From Methylomonas sp. 11b (GTDB taxonomy: Bacteria; Pseudomonadota; Gammaproteobacteria; Methylococcales; Methylomonadaceae): DNA of 64,000 nucleotides. Both the position numbers and the translations under genes were made by a program. The stretch covers positions 868,001 through 932,000 of the forward strand of contig NZ_KI911557.1 of the NCBI RefSeq assembly GCF_000515215.1. The letters run 5' to 3'. Positions 26,199 to 33,669 of this stretch are shown here, piece by piece. Position 1 is the first letter of the stretch, and the number at the start of each line of letters is the position of its first letter. The notes beneath the pieces are model-generated. The model saw nothing but the letters and a program-made list of their open reading frames with translations, made no database searches and had not been told where the DNA came from.

Positions 26199-27275
26199 TT
26201 ACTCTTCGCCTTCTTGATAAGCGACGGCCAATTTCCGCTGGCTATTAGCCAACATGCCGTACAACCCCAGCTTGTGCCGCAAGACATTGCGGCTAATATC
26301 CAGCAAACGCGCGGTTTGCACTTGGTTTTCTTCGCAAAACTCGAATGCCGTGCGAATCACGGTTTCTTCGATGATGTCGAACAACTTGGGCGGCGCTTGT
26401 TCGCACAAACGCAGTAGCGAACTTTCCAGCGAAGAGGTGGAAACCACCGGCCCGCTCTGCGAGACTCGTACCCCCGATAACTTAAAGTCCTCCGGACGCA
26501 AGCGATTGCCTGGGCAGACCAACAAGGCCCTATGCACCGCATTTTCCAACTCGCGAATATTGCCGGGCCAATCGTAATTTAACAAGGCCAGCTCGGTGGA
26601 AGGCGATAATTTGATTTCACCGTAGCCCAAGCGGTCGCCGTAGACTTTCAGAAAGTGCCTGGCCAAGGGCAAAATATCGCCCGGCCGTTCCCGCAACGGC
26701 GCCAAGTGAATCGCCGCCACATTGAAACGGTAATACAGGTCGGCGCGAAAATGCGACGCCGCCACCGCTTCTTCCAAATTAACATTGGTAGCGGCGATGA
26801 CTCTGACATCCACCGGCGAAGGCGTCCGCGAACCCACCTTTACCACTTCCCTTTCCTGCAATACCCGCAATAATTTCGCTTGCAAGCCCAGCGGTAAATC
26901 GCCGACTTCGTCCAGAAACAAACTGCCTTTATTGGCGGTTTCGAACCAACCTTCTTTTGTATTCAAGGCGCCGGTGAAAGCGCCTTTTTCGTGGCCGAAC
27001 AATTCGCTTTCGATGAGGTTTTCACTGAGTGCCGCGCAATTTAGAGCACCGAACGGTCCTTTGGCGCGCTTACTAAGTGCATGTACATGCCTGGCCACCA
27101 ATTCCTTGCCGGTGCCGGTCTCGCCGATGATCAGCACTGTCGCATCGCTGGGCGCGATCCGCTCGATGTGCTCCAACAGTTTTCGTGAAACCGGATCCTC
27201 AAACACCATCGCCGTGGCCCGCACCGTGTGCGACAGCTGTCGTAATTGCAATTCGTCAAATGCCAATAATGTCAT
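26199..27275 (-). CDS. Sigma-54-dependent activator without N-terminal sensory domain (SfnR-like)
   Basis: Enhancer-binding AAA+ protein that remodels sigma-54 RNA polymerase. Only about 28 residues precede the AAA+ domain, so no receiver or GAF domain is present. Motifs: Walker A GETGTGKE (51-58), GAFTGA (98-103), Walker B GSLFLDE (117-123) and a C-terminal Fis-type HTH (TARLLDISRNVLRHKL, about 318-333). In Pseudomonas, SfnR is a sensorless regulator of this type that acts in organosulfur use under sulfate limitation; that parallel is an inference from architecture and context. The AGGGGAAA ribosome site supports the start. Its own leader has a sigma-54 promoter and a paired operator, suggesting autoregulation. 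Confidence 0.87.
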   Translation of the reverse strand: MTLLAFDELQLRQLSHTVRATAMVFEDPVSRKLLEHIERIAPSDATVLIIGETGTGKELVARHVHALSKRAKGPFGALNCAALSENLIESELFGHEKGAFTGALNTKEGWFETANKGSLFLDEVGDLPLGLQAKLLRVLQEREVVKVGSRTPSPVDVRVIAATNVNLEEAVAASHFRADLYYRFNVAAIHLAPLRERPGDILPLARHFLKVYGDRLGYGEIKLSPSTELALLNYDWPGNIRELENAVHRALLVCPGNRLRPEDFKLSGVRVSQSGPVVSTSSLESSLLRLCEQAPPKLFDIIEETVIRTAFEFCEENQVQTARLLDISRNVLRHKLGLYGMLANSQRKLAVAYQEGEE

Positions 27276-27467
27276 ACGGTTTCCCCTGTACTGCGAGCAA
27301 CGATGCCGTCACTCAATAATATATCCATGAAAGATCTTTTCCTAAGATGTCAAAAATAGTGATTCGTCGCGGCATCACAAGTTAACTGCCGATACGCAAA
27401 CGCCGAACAAAAATCAGCCTTACCGTGCCCAAAGTCAGTCCACAAACTGCCGCCTTCGCTGAGCACA

Positions 27468-27526
27468 GGCCAAAAAAAAGCCAGCAGTCCTTTGGGGACA
27501 AACTGGCTTCCGGCGGTCCGGTCAGC
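27468..27526 (-). ncRNA. Conserved two-hairpin leader/sRNA element with intrinsic terminator, copy 2
   Basis: Reads on the - strand from GCTGACCGG at 27526 to an eight-T run (27479-27472) and GGCC. It shares the 5' 25 bases and 3' 20 bases with the cysK copy. The apical stem is GTCC/GGAC here rather than CCTG/CAGG, which is compensatory change. It lies about 50 bp after the predicted sigma-54 start and about 190 bp before the activator ATG. It could be a sigma-54-dependent small RNA of about 110 nt, or a terminator controlling read-through into the activator gene. Confidence 0.65.
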
Positions 27527-27585
27527 AGAAGTGGATGTTATGGAGACAAAATGCTCGGATAATAACAGCGAGATACCAGGCTCCA

Positions 27586-27601
27586 AGCATGGTTCATGCC
27601 A
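27586..27601 (-). promoter_or_regulatory. Sigma-54 (-24/-12) promoter driving RNA copy 2 and possibly the activator gene
   Basis: On the - strand: TGGCATGAACCATGCT, with GG and GC 10 bp apart and two mismatches to the full consensus. The predicted start is about 27575. Confidence 0.75.
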
Positions 27602-27652
27602 CTTCGTATTTACAGCACATAATAAAGGATTACGGGTTTTTGCGAAACACCA

Positions 27653-27670
27653 ATGTTGCCACAGCAACAT
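27653..27670. promoter_or_regulatory. Activator site, proximal member of pair (activator/RNA promoter)
   Basis: ATGTTGCCACAGCAACAT is a near-perfect palindrome with 7-bp arms (TGTTG-N6-CAACA core). Its centre is 74 bp upstream of the -12 element. Confidence 0.72.
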
Positions 27671-27684
27671 AATCTGTTGTTTAA

Positions 27685-27702
27685 GTGTTGATATATCAAC
27701 AC
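27685..27702. promoter_or_regulatory. Activator site, distal member of pair (activator/RNA promoter)
   Basis: GTGTTGATATATCAACAC is a perfect 18-bp palindrome with the same TGTTG-N6-CAACA core, offset by exactly 32 bp from the proximal site. Confidence 0.75.
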
Positions 27703-27828
27703 ATTTCCATGAGTCTGAATTTACTTGCGAAGCATTGGCCTTTTTCGCGCTAATCCAATTGAGTCGGGCTTTTTCGACAAGCCCAGTCAGCCGAAATCGT
27801 TCGCCAAACATGCCTGCTATGTTTCGAC

Positions 27829-27846
27829 CTGTTCGTATACCAGCAG
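27829..27846. promoter_or_regulatory. Activator site, distal member of pair (tatA)
   Basis: CTGTTCGTATACCAGCAG: palindromic with a GTATAC centre and CTGYTG/CAGCAG-type arms. It is 32 bp from the proximal site. Confidence 0.7.
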
Positions 27847-27860
27847 CATTTGCTGACGCC

Positions 27861-27878
27861 ATGCTGATAAATCAGCAT
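27861..27878. promoter_or_regulatory. Activator site, proximal member of pair (tatA)
   Basis: ATGCTGATAAATCAGCAT, perfect 8-bp arms, centre about 141 bp upstream of the tatA -12 element. It is followed by seven T residues and could in isolation be read as a terminator, but the 32-bp pairing favours an operator. Confidence 0.68.
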
Positions 27879-27996
27879 TTTTTTGGATATTTGCCGTTAA
27901 CCCGCATGCTTCCATGTTCGGTAACTCAAACGGGTGTTGTTGATCTGCCTGGAACACAGGGGTAATTTGGCGTATTCCAGCAATCACCCAGCATAT

Positions 27997-28012
27997 TGGC
28001 CCTTATCTTGCT
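27997..28012 (+). promoter_or_regulatory. Sigma-54 (-24/-12) promoter for tatA
   Basis: TGGCCCTTATCTTGCT, with GG and GC 10 bp apart and a perfect TTGCT. The predicted start (about 28023) lies 70 bp before the tatA ATG. Confidence 0.72.
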
Positions 28013-28092
28013 GAAAACCACACTGGAAAAGTTAAGTCAATATTCGCAAGCGACTTACCTAAAATCGGCAACTTTTAACTTTGGAGAAAAAA

Positions 28093-28320
28093 ATGGGCTT
28101 GAGCGTTCCCCACTTATTAGTAGTTTTAGCAATCGTGGTCTTGGTGTTCGGCACCAAGCGCCTGAAAAATGTCGGCGCCGACCTAGGCGATGCGATCAAG
28201 GGATTTCGTAATGCTGTAAAGGAAAGCGAAGACGCCGAAGACGCCAAAGCCATCACTCAGCTCTATCAGCAGGAATTATCCAACGAATTGATAAGTGAAA
28301 CTGACCGCACCAAGGCTTGA
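28093..28320 (+). CDS. tatA: Twin-arginine translocase subunit TatA/E (orphan copy)
   Basis: 75-residue Tat pore subunit. The start at 28093 ([24 protein letters not shown]) has GGAG seven bases upstream. One short N-terminal membrane helix is followed by the hallmark FGTKRL hinge, then an amphipathic helix ([21 protein letters not shown]) and an acidic tail. No tatB or tatC is nearby, so this is an extra copy. It has its own sigma-54 promoter and paired operators, which suggests it is made together with regulon proteins that need Tat export, such as the DUF1501 protein. Confidence 0.9.
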   Translation: MGLSVPHLLVVLAIVVLVFGTKRLKNVGADLGDAIKGFRNAVKESEDAEDAKAITQLYQQELSNELISETDRTKA

Positions 28321-28365
28321 TACGTCGGGTTGCGGCCTCAGGCTAAAGACGCTCAGACCAGCGCC

Positions 28366-28383
28366 CTGTTGCCAGAGCAGCAG
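28366..28383. promoter_or_regulatory. Activator site, distal member of pair (RND pump)
   Basis: CTGTTGCCAGAGCAGCAG matches the activator-promoter site ATGTTGCCACAGCAACAT at 14 of 18 positions and lies 32 bp from its partner. Confidence 0.7.
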
Positions 28384-28397
28384 CATTTGATCGCCGT

Positions 28398-28415
28398 CTG
28401 TTCGGCTAACAACAG
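28398..28415. promoter_or_regulatory. Activator site, proximal member of pair (RND pump)
   Basis: CTGTTCGGCTAACAACAG, centre about 120 bp upstream of the -12 element. Confidence 0.7.
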
Positions 28416-28512
28416 CTTAGAACATTTACCCGGTAAAAATTATGCTGCTGATTCTCACCTGAGCCCAAACGCATGCAGTGCACTATGCTTCGAAAAATCT
28501 GTGCAGATTGAT

Positions 28513-28528
28513 TGGTATAGCACTTGCT
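28513..28528 (+). promoter_or_regulatory. Sigma-54 (-24/-12) promoter for the RND operon
   Basis: TGGTATAGCACTTGCT, with GG and GC 10 bp apart and a perfect TTGCT. The predicted start is about 28539, 80 bp before the ATG. Confidence 0.74.
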
Positions 28529-28618
28529 TAAGACAAACATTAAATTGCCTTTGCCGGAAAAACGATAGCTTTAAAACCGGCCGGACCTCGCTAACCAATC
28601 GGATCTCCCGAGAAATCC

Positions 28619-31600
28619 ATGTGGATCGTTAATATTGCTTTACGCCGCCCCTATACCTTTATCGTGGCGGCGCTGTTGATTCTATTGTCTACCCTCTATG
28701 TGCTGCGGAAAATGCCCACCGATATTTTCCCAACCATCGATATTCCGGTGGTAGCGATGCTGTGGCAATACAACGGCATGACCGCCAAGGAAATAGCGGA
28801 CCGCTTAACGACCACGGTCGAACGCTCCATGGCCTTGATCGACGGCATAGAACACAGTGAATCTTTGTCTTACAGCGGCGCGGCCGTGGTTAAAGTATTT
28901 TTCCATCCAGGCACCGACATTCGCACGGCCATCGCCCAGGTGATGTCCAGCAGCAACTCGGTTTATCGCTCACTGCCGACCAATGTCGCACCGCCGCAAG
29001 TCATTCAATATTCGGCCGCCGACCTGCCGCTGGTGCAATTGGGCATTTCCAGCAGCACCGTCCCGGAAACCGATGTCAACGATCTGGTGAATAACATCGC
29101 CAGAACCGCATTGCAATCCAAGCCCGGCGTGGCAATGACTAATCCGTTCGGCGCCAAAAGCCGGCAAATTACGTTGGATGTCGATGCGCCGGCTCTGTTG
29201 GCGCGCGGACTGTCGCCCGCCGATTTAAACGATACCCTGGCCGCACAAAATCTGATTTTACCCACCGGCACCGTAAAAATCGGCAGTAACGAATACGATG
29301 TCAGCCTGAACGGGGCAGTGGCCGCGATTCCGCGTCTGGCCGACCTACCGGTTCGCACTGTGAACGGCGTTACCACGCTGGTCCGCGACGTAGCGACAGT
29401 GCGCGACGGCGCGGCGCCAGTAACCACCATCGCCCGCCAAAATGGCGAGCGTGGCATTCTGACCTCAATTTTCAAAGTCGGTCGCACCTCGACCCTGGAA
29501 GTAGTGGAACACGTCCGGCAAACCATTCCGAAAATGCTGGGGATGATGCCGGAAGGCATCAATATGCGTTTGATGTTCGACCAATCGTTGTTCGTGAAGG
29601 CCGCAATCGGCAACGTGCTGCACGAAGCACTGATCGCCGCCGGCCTGACCGCCGCGATGATCTTGCTGTTTCTGGGTAACTGGCGTACCACCTGCATCAT
29701 TGCGGTGTCGATACCGCTGTCGATTATGTGTTCCTTGATTGCTTTATATTTAGTCGGTGAAACCATCAATCTGATGACGATGGGCGGTTTGGCTTTAGCG
29801 GTGGGGATATTGGTCGACGATGCCACCGTGGAAATCGAAAACATCGAGCGGCAAATGCTGCTGGGCAAAAACCCTCATCAAGCCATACTGGACGGCGCGG
29901 CGGAAATCGCGATGCCTGCATTGGTGTCTACCTTATGTATCTGCATCGTGTTTGTGCCGATGTTTTTCCTGTCCGGCGTGGCCCGTAGCCTGTTTGTGCC
30001 GATGGCGGAAGCGGTGGTATTTGCCATGCTGGCGTCTTACGTTTTATCGCGCACCCTGGTGCCGACGCTGGTGATGTATGTCATGTCCGATCATCATGGG
30101 CATACCGATGCGCCACCAACCAACGCACTGGCGCGCGGCTTTCAACGCCTGCATCACGCCTTCGAGCGCGGCTTCGAACAGTTTCGCGGCCACTATCTGA
30201 TCCTGGCCAGTCATTTACTCAAACACCGCTTGCGCTACAGTTCGGCGATTTTAGGTTTTTGCCTGGCATCCCTGGGTCTGGTGCCACTGCTCGGAGAAGA
30301 TTTGTTTCCGGCGGTGGACGCCGGGCAGATTCGCCTGCATGTCCGTGCGCCGTCCGGCACCCGCATTGAGGAAATGCCGCAACAGATCGATGCGGTGGAA
30401 AAAGTCATTCGCGGCATCATTCCAGCCGAAGAAATCGCCGATCTACTGGACATCATCGGCGGCCCCTACAGCACCCGGAACACCTTGTTCGGCAATTCCG
30501 GCACCGTGGAAACCGCCGACACCGAAATCATGATTTCGCTGCGACCAAGCAACCATGCCCCCAGCGCCGACTATATCAAACGCCTACGCGCGGAACTGCC
30601 CGGACGCTTTCCCAACCTGGAATTCTTCTTCCAACCCGCCGATCAGGTCAGCCAGACTTTGAATTTCGGCGTGCCCGCCCCTATCGACATCCAGTTCATC
30701 GGCGGTAAACCCGACGAAGTGATGCCGCAGGTCATCGCCTTGCAAAATCGCTTGCGGCAAGTTCCCGGCATCGTCGATGCGCACATTTATCAACGCATGA
30801 ACCGGCCGGCGCTGGATTTGGAAATGAATCGCCAGCAATTGCAGCAACTGGGTTTGTCAGCTCGGGATCTGGCGCAAAATCTTTTACTGACCCTGAGCGG
30901 CAGCATGCAAACCGCGCCGTCATTCTGGCTAAATCCGGCCAACGGCAACTCGGTGAATATCGGCGTGATGGGTAATCCGCTGGACTTGGATAATCTGGAT
31001 GCCTTGCTGCGCACGCCGGTCGGCGGCGGTAACGGCCAGCCGCAATTGCTGGGCAATCTGGTCAAACTGAAACGCACCGTGTTACCGGTCGCGGTAACGC
31101 ATTACAACGCCAATAATGTGTTCGATATTTACGCCAGCGTCGAAGGCCGCGATTTGGGTTCGGTGAGCCGGGAAATCGAAACGCTGGTTGCCGACAGCCG
31201 CGGCCATTTGCCGCGCGGCGTCGAATTGAGCGTGCGCGGCCAAATCGAAACCCTGAAAAGCTCGTTCACCGGTTTGGGAGCCGGCTTGGCCGTGGCGATT
31301 GTGCTGCTGTACCTGTTGCTGGTGGTGAATTTTCAATCCTGGCTGGACCCGCTGATTATCGTCAGCGCCCTGCCCGCTGCCTTGGCCGGCATCGCCTGGA
31401 CGCTATTTTTAACCGGCACCACGCTGAGTATTCCAGCCTTGACCGGTAGCATCATGGCGATGGGTGTAGTGACCGCTAATAGCATTTTGTTGGTGTCGTT
31501 TGCCCGTACTCGCTTGGCTGATGGCGTACCACCGGTGACGGCCGCTTTGGAAGCTGCGGCCACACGGCTCAGACCGGTACTAATGACCGCCTTTGCGATG

Positions 31601-31795
31601 ATCGTCGGCATGTTACCGATGGCTATTGGCTGGGGCGAAGGTGCCGAACAAAATGCGCCGCTGGGCCGCGCGGTAATCGGCGGCCTGGCCTTTGCCACCG
31701 TGTCCACTTTACTGTTCGTGCCGCTGGTTTTTGCCGGCACTCATCGCTGGCTGGCGCACCGACTTTCGCATCGTACAAGCTTTGTAACTCCCTAA
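28619..31795 (+). CDS. RND-family efflux transporter, inner-membrane subunit
   Basis: Proton-driven tripartite efflux pump subunit of 1058 residues with two six-helix halves and two large periplasmic loops. Visible landmarks: RRPYTFIVAALLILLSTLYVLRKMP (TM1), the paired acidic residues of TM4 in VGILVDDATVEIEN, PMFFLSGVARSLFVPMA (TM5-6), and the C-terminal repeat NSILLVSFARTRLADG. The partner adaptor gene follows after 6 bp; the adaptor-after-pump order is less common. No outer-membrane factor is encoded nearby. The sigma-54 promoter and paired operators suggest induction with the sulfur regulon. Confidence 0.92.
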   Translation: MWIVNIALRRPYTFIVAALLILLSTLYVLRKMPTDIFPTIDIPVVAMLWQYNGMTAKEIADRLTTTVERSMALIDGIEHSESLSYSGAAVVKVFFHPGTDIRTAIAQVMSSSNSVYRSLPTNVAPPQVIQYSAADLPLVQLGISSSTVPETDVNDLVNNIARTALQSKPGVAMTNPFGAKSRQITLDVDAPALLARGLSPADLNDTLAAQNLILPTGTVKIGSNEYDVSLNGAVAAIPRLADLPVRTVNGVTTLVRDVATVRDGAAPVTTIARQNGERGILTSIFKVGRTSTLEVVEHVRQTIPKMLGMMPEGINMRLMFDQSLFVKAAIGNVLHEALIAAGLTAAMILLFLGNWRTTCIIAVSIPLSIMCSLIALYLVGETINLMTMGGLALAVGILVDDATVEIENIERQMLLGKNPHQAILDGAAEIAMPALVSTLCICIVFVPMFFLSGVARSLFVPMAEAVVFAMLASYVLSRTLVPTLVMYVMSDHHGHTDAPPTNALARGFQRLHHAFERGFEQFRGHYLILASHLLKHRLRYSSAILGFCLASLGLVPLLGEDLFPAVDAGQIRLHVRAPSGTRIEEMPQQIDAVEKVIRGIIPAEEIADLLDIIGGPYSTRNTLFGNSGTVETADTEIMISLRPSNHAPSADYIKRLRAELPGRFPNLEFFFQPADQVSQTLNFGVPAPIDIQFIGGKPDEVMPQVIALQNRLRQVPGIVDAHIYQRMNRPALDLEMNRQQLQQLGLSARDLAQNLLLTLSGSMQTAPSFWLNPANGNSVNIGVMGNPLDLDNLDALLRTPVGGGNGQPQLLGNLVKLKRTVLPVAVTHYNANNVFDIYASVEGRDLGSVSREIETLVADSRGHLPRGVELSVRGQIETLKSSFTGLGAGLAVAIVLLYLLLVVNFQSWLDPLIIVSALPAALAGIAWTLFLTGTTLSIPALTGSIMAMGVVTANSILLVSFARTRLADGVPPVTAALEAAATRLRPVLMTAFAMIVGMLPMAIGWGEGAEQNAPLGRAVIGGLAFATVSTLLFVPLVFAGTHRWLAHRLSHRTSFVTP

Positions 31796-31801
31796 AATCT
31801 T

Positions 31802-33019
31802 ATGAATAGCATCCCTTCATCGCCCTTTGCGCGACCGGCTTCCGAGCATTCGCACCGCACCCTGCTGGTAGTAAAACGGCTCGGTTTGGGGCTATTGTTA
31901 TTGCTCCTGCTGGCGGGCGCTTGGCGCCTGGCGCAGAACCTGCGACAAGCAGAAACTTTGCAGGCACAAACCGCGGCCAGCCAACAGCGCAGCGTCATCG
32001 CCGCGCATTCAAGGCCCGGCGAGGCAACCCGCAAACTGGTATTGCCTGCCAGTTTGCGCGGCAACACCGAAACCCAACTCTACGCGCGCAGCAACGGCTA
32101 CTTAAGCGCCTGGCACAAGACCATAGGCGATCAGGTCAAAAAAGGCGACCTGTTGGCGGTTATCGACGTACCCGAGCTTGAACAGGAACTGGCGCAATCG
32201 CGCGCCGCGCTGGCCCAGGTCAAAGCCCGCTTGGAACTGACCCGCACTACCCTGCAACGCTGGACGCAATTAAACGGCACCGACAGCGGCACGCAACAGG
32301 AGTTCGACGAAAAACGTAGCGCTTTCCTGCAAGCCGAAGCCGATTTCTCAGCCGCGCAAGCCAACGTTAAACGCCTGGAAAATATCGAAGGCTATCGGCG
32401 CATCGTCGCGCCGTTTTCCGGGGTGATTACCCGTCGGGCGGTCGATGTCGGCAGCTTGATCGTGGCGGGCAGTCAGGAGTTATTTGCCTTGACCCAAACC
32501 GACCCGTTGCGGTTGACGGTTTGGGTGCCGCAAGTCTACGCGGACGACATCAAAGCCGGCCAGGAAGTCTCGGTCAGAGTACTGGATTCGCAAGGCAAAC
32601 CGGTTAGCGCCCATGTGGATCATGTCGCCGGGGCATTAGACCCGGTCAACCGCTCTCGACAGGTGGATATTACCCTGTCCAACAAGGACGGTAAGTTACT
32701 GCCCGGCTCCTACGTGGAAATCTCCATCAACGTCGCCGGCAAATCCAGCCCCTTGGTGGTGCCGGCTAATGTGTTGGTGATCGATCAAGCCGGTCCGCAT
32801 GTGGTAGTGGTCGATGCGGAACATCACGTGGCGTTTCGCCCCGTGAAACTGGGCCGCGACTTTGGCCGTGAGCTGGAAATATTGGAAGGCATCTCCGCCA
32901 GCGATACCTTGGTCGCCAGCCCCTCTGATCTCTTGGTGGAAGGCGAAACCGTGAGCGTGGTGGAAGCTCAAGCAAAGCCGGCGGAGCAACCCAAGGACAA
33001 AACCGCCGGCAAATCGTGA
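31802..33019 (+). CDS. RND efflux periplasmic adaptor (membrane fusion) protein
   Basis: 405-residue adaptor linking the RND pump to an outer-membrane channel. It has an N-terminal membrane anchor (LGLGLLLLLLLAGAWRL), a biotinyl-lipoyl-like half (NGYLSAWHKTIGDQVKKGDLLAVI), an alpha-helical hairpin (ELEQELAQSRAALAQVKARLELTRTTL, about 125-200), the second lipoyl half (RIVAPFSGVITRRAVDVGSLI) and beta-barrel/membrane-proximal domains. It starts 6 bp after the pump gene, so the two are one operon. GC-rich hairpins between 33070 and 33110 may end the transcript. Confidence 0.9.
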   Translation: MNSIPSSPFARPASEHSHRTLLVVKRLGLGLLLLLLLAGAWRLAQNLRQAETLQAQTAASQQRSVIAAHSRPGEATRKLVLPASLRGNTETQLYARSNGYLSAWHKTIGDQVKKGDLLAVIDVPELEQELAQSRAALAQVKARLELTRTTLQRWTQLNGTDSGTQQEFDEKRSAFLQAEADFSAAQANVKRLENIEGYRRIVAPFSGVITRRAVDVGSLIVAGSQELFALTQTDPLRLTVWVPQVYADDIKAGQEVSVRVLDSQGKPVSAHVDHVAGALDPVNRSRQVDITLSNKDGKLLPGSYVEISINVAGKSSPLVVPANVLVIDQAGPHVVVVDAEHHVAFRPVKLGRDFGRELEILEGISASDTLVASPSDLLVEGETVSVVEAQAKPAEQPKDKTAGKS

Positions 33020-33174
33020 AACATTTCAGTAATCCGTAGCAGGGCGGACCATCCGCTTACAATACCCAAACGGCATGTGACGCTGGTCTCATGCCGGCTT
33101 GCCGGTCCGCCGGGTGATTTATTTTTGTCTACACCCTCTTAGTGAAAAGTTTTTTGGGGAAATAGGCATCATCG

Positions 33175-33669
33175 CTACGAACCGGAGTTTAGGGCTGAGG
33201 ATGGCAATTGCATCGGTACAAATGCCACGCCTTTGTCCTCAATCTTTGGCCCCAGAGGCTGAAAGCCCAACCGAACATAAAACGGCACAGAGGGCAGCGA
33301 GGCATTCACCGTGAAGGTCTCCGACGGGCTTGCGGCCAACGATAACGCGATGGCGCGCAACGCCAATGCCGTGCCGATACCTTGGTATTGGCAGGCAGGC
33401 GCAACAAACAGATGAAACAGATGCCGGGCATCGCGGACGGCAACGACGCCGGCAAGCTTACCGTTTAGCCAACCCACGAGATAAAGAAAATTGGCATTGT
33501 TGATGTAGCTGCCAATCGCTTGAGGGCTGATGCTCGAATAAAACAACTCGGCACCGTCGCCAGTTGGGGAAATCGTACAACAGTTGGCAACACTGCAAAT
33601 CAGTTGGCTGACGCACTCGGCATCGGTCGCGACGGCGGGACGAATAATCAACGGCGAGTTTGTCGTCAT
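33175..33669 (-). CDS. GNAT-family N-acetyltransferase
   Basis: 164-residue GNAT enzyme. The acetyl-CoA site is visible as VAPACQYQGIGTALALRAI (Q/R-x-x-G-x-G/A type) near residue 90, after a conserved LAGVVAVRDARHLFHLFV strand. The start codon overlaps the end of the upstream fusion gene by 4 bp (ATGA), so they are translationally coupled. The substrate is unknown. Confidence 0.82.
   Translation of the reverse strand: MTTNSPLIIRPAVATDAECVSQLICSVANCCTISPTGDGAELFYSSISPQAIGSYINNANFLYLVGWLNGKLAGVVAVRDARHLFHLFVAPACQYQGIGTALALRAIALSLAASPSETFTVNASLPSVPFYVRLGFQPLGPKIEDKGVAFVPMQLPSSALNSGS

Noticed and set aside
27350..27862. 170-codon - strand ORF upstream of the activator gene
   Set aside because: It covers the sigma-54 promoter, an operator pair and the RNA element, has no family resemblance and no ribosome site.
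27861..27885. ATGCTGATAAATCAGCAT plus T-run as an intrinsic terminator
   Set aside because: No gene ends there, and it pairs at exactly 32 bp with another palindrome like the other operator pairs.
28330..28632. 100-codon + strand ORF before the RND gene
   Set aside because: It spans the paired operators and promoter, lacks a ribosome site and resembles no protein.
33060..33115. CCGGTCCGCCGG segment as a third copy of the conserved RNA element
   Set aside because: Only the short CCGG-type palindrome is shared; the flanking 5' block and terminator tail are absent.
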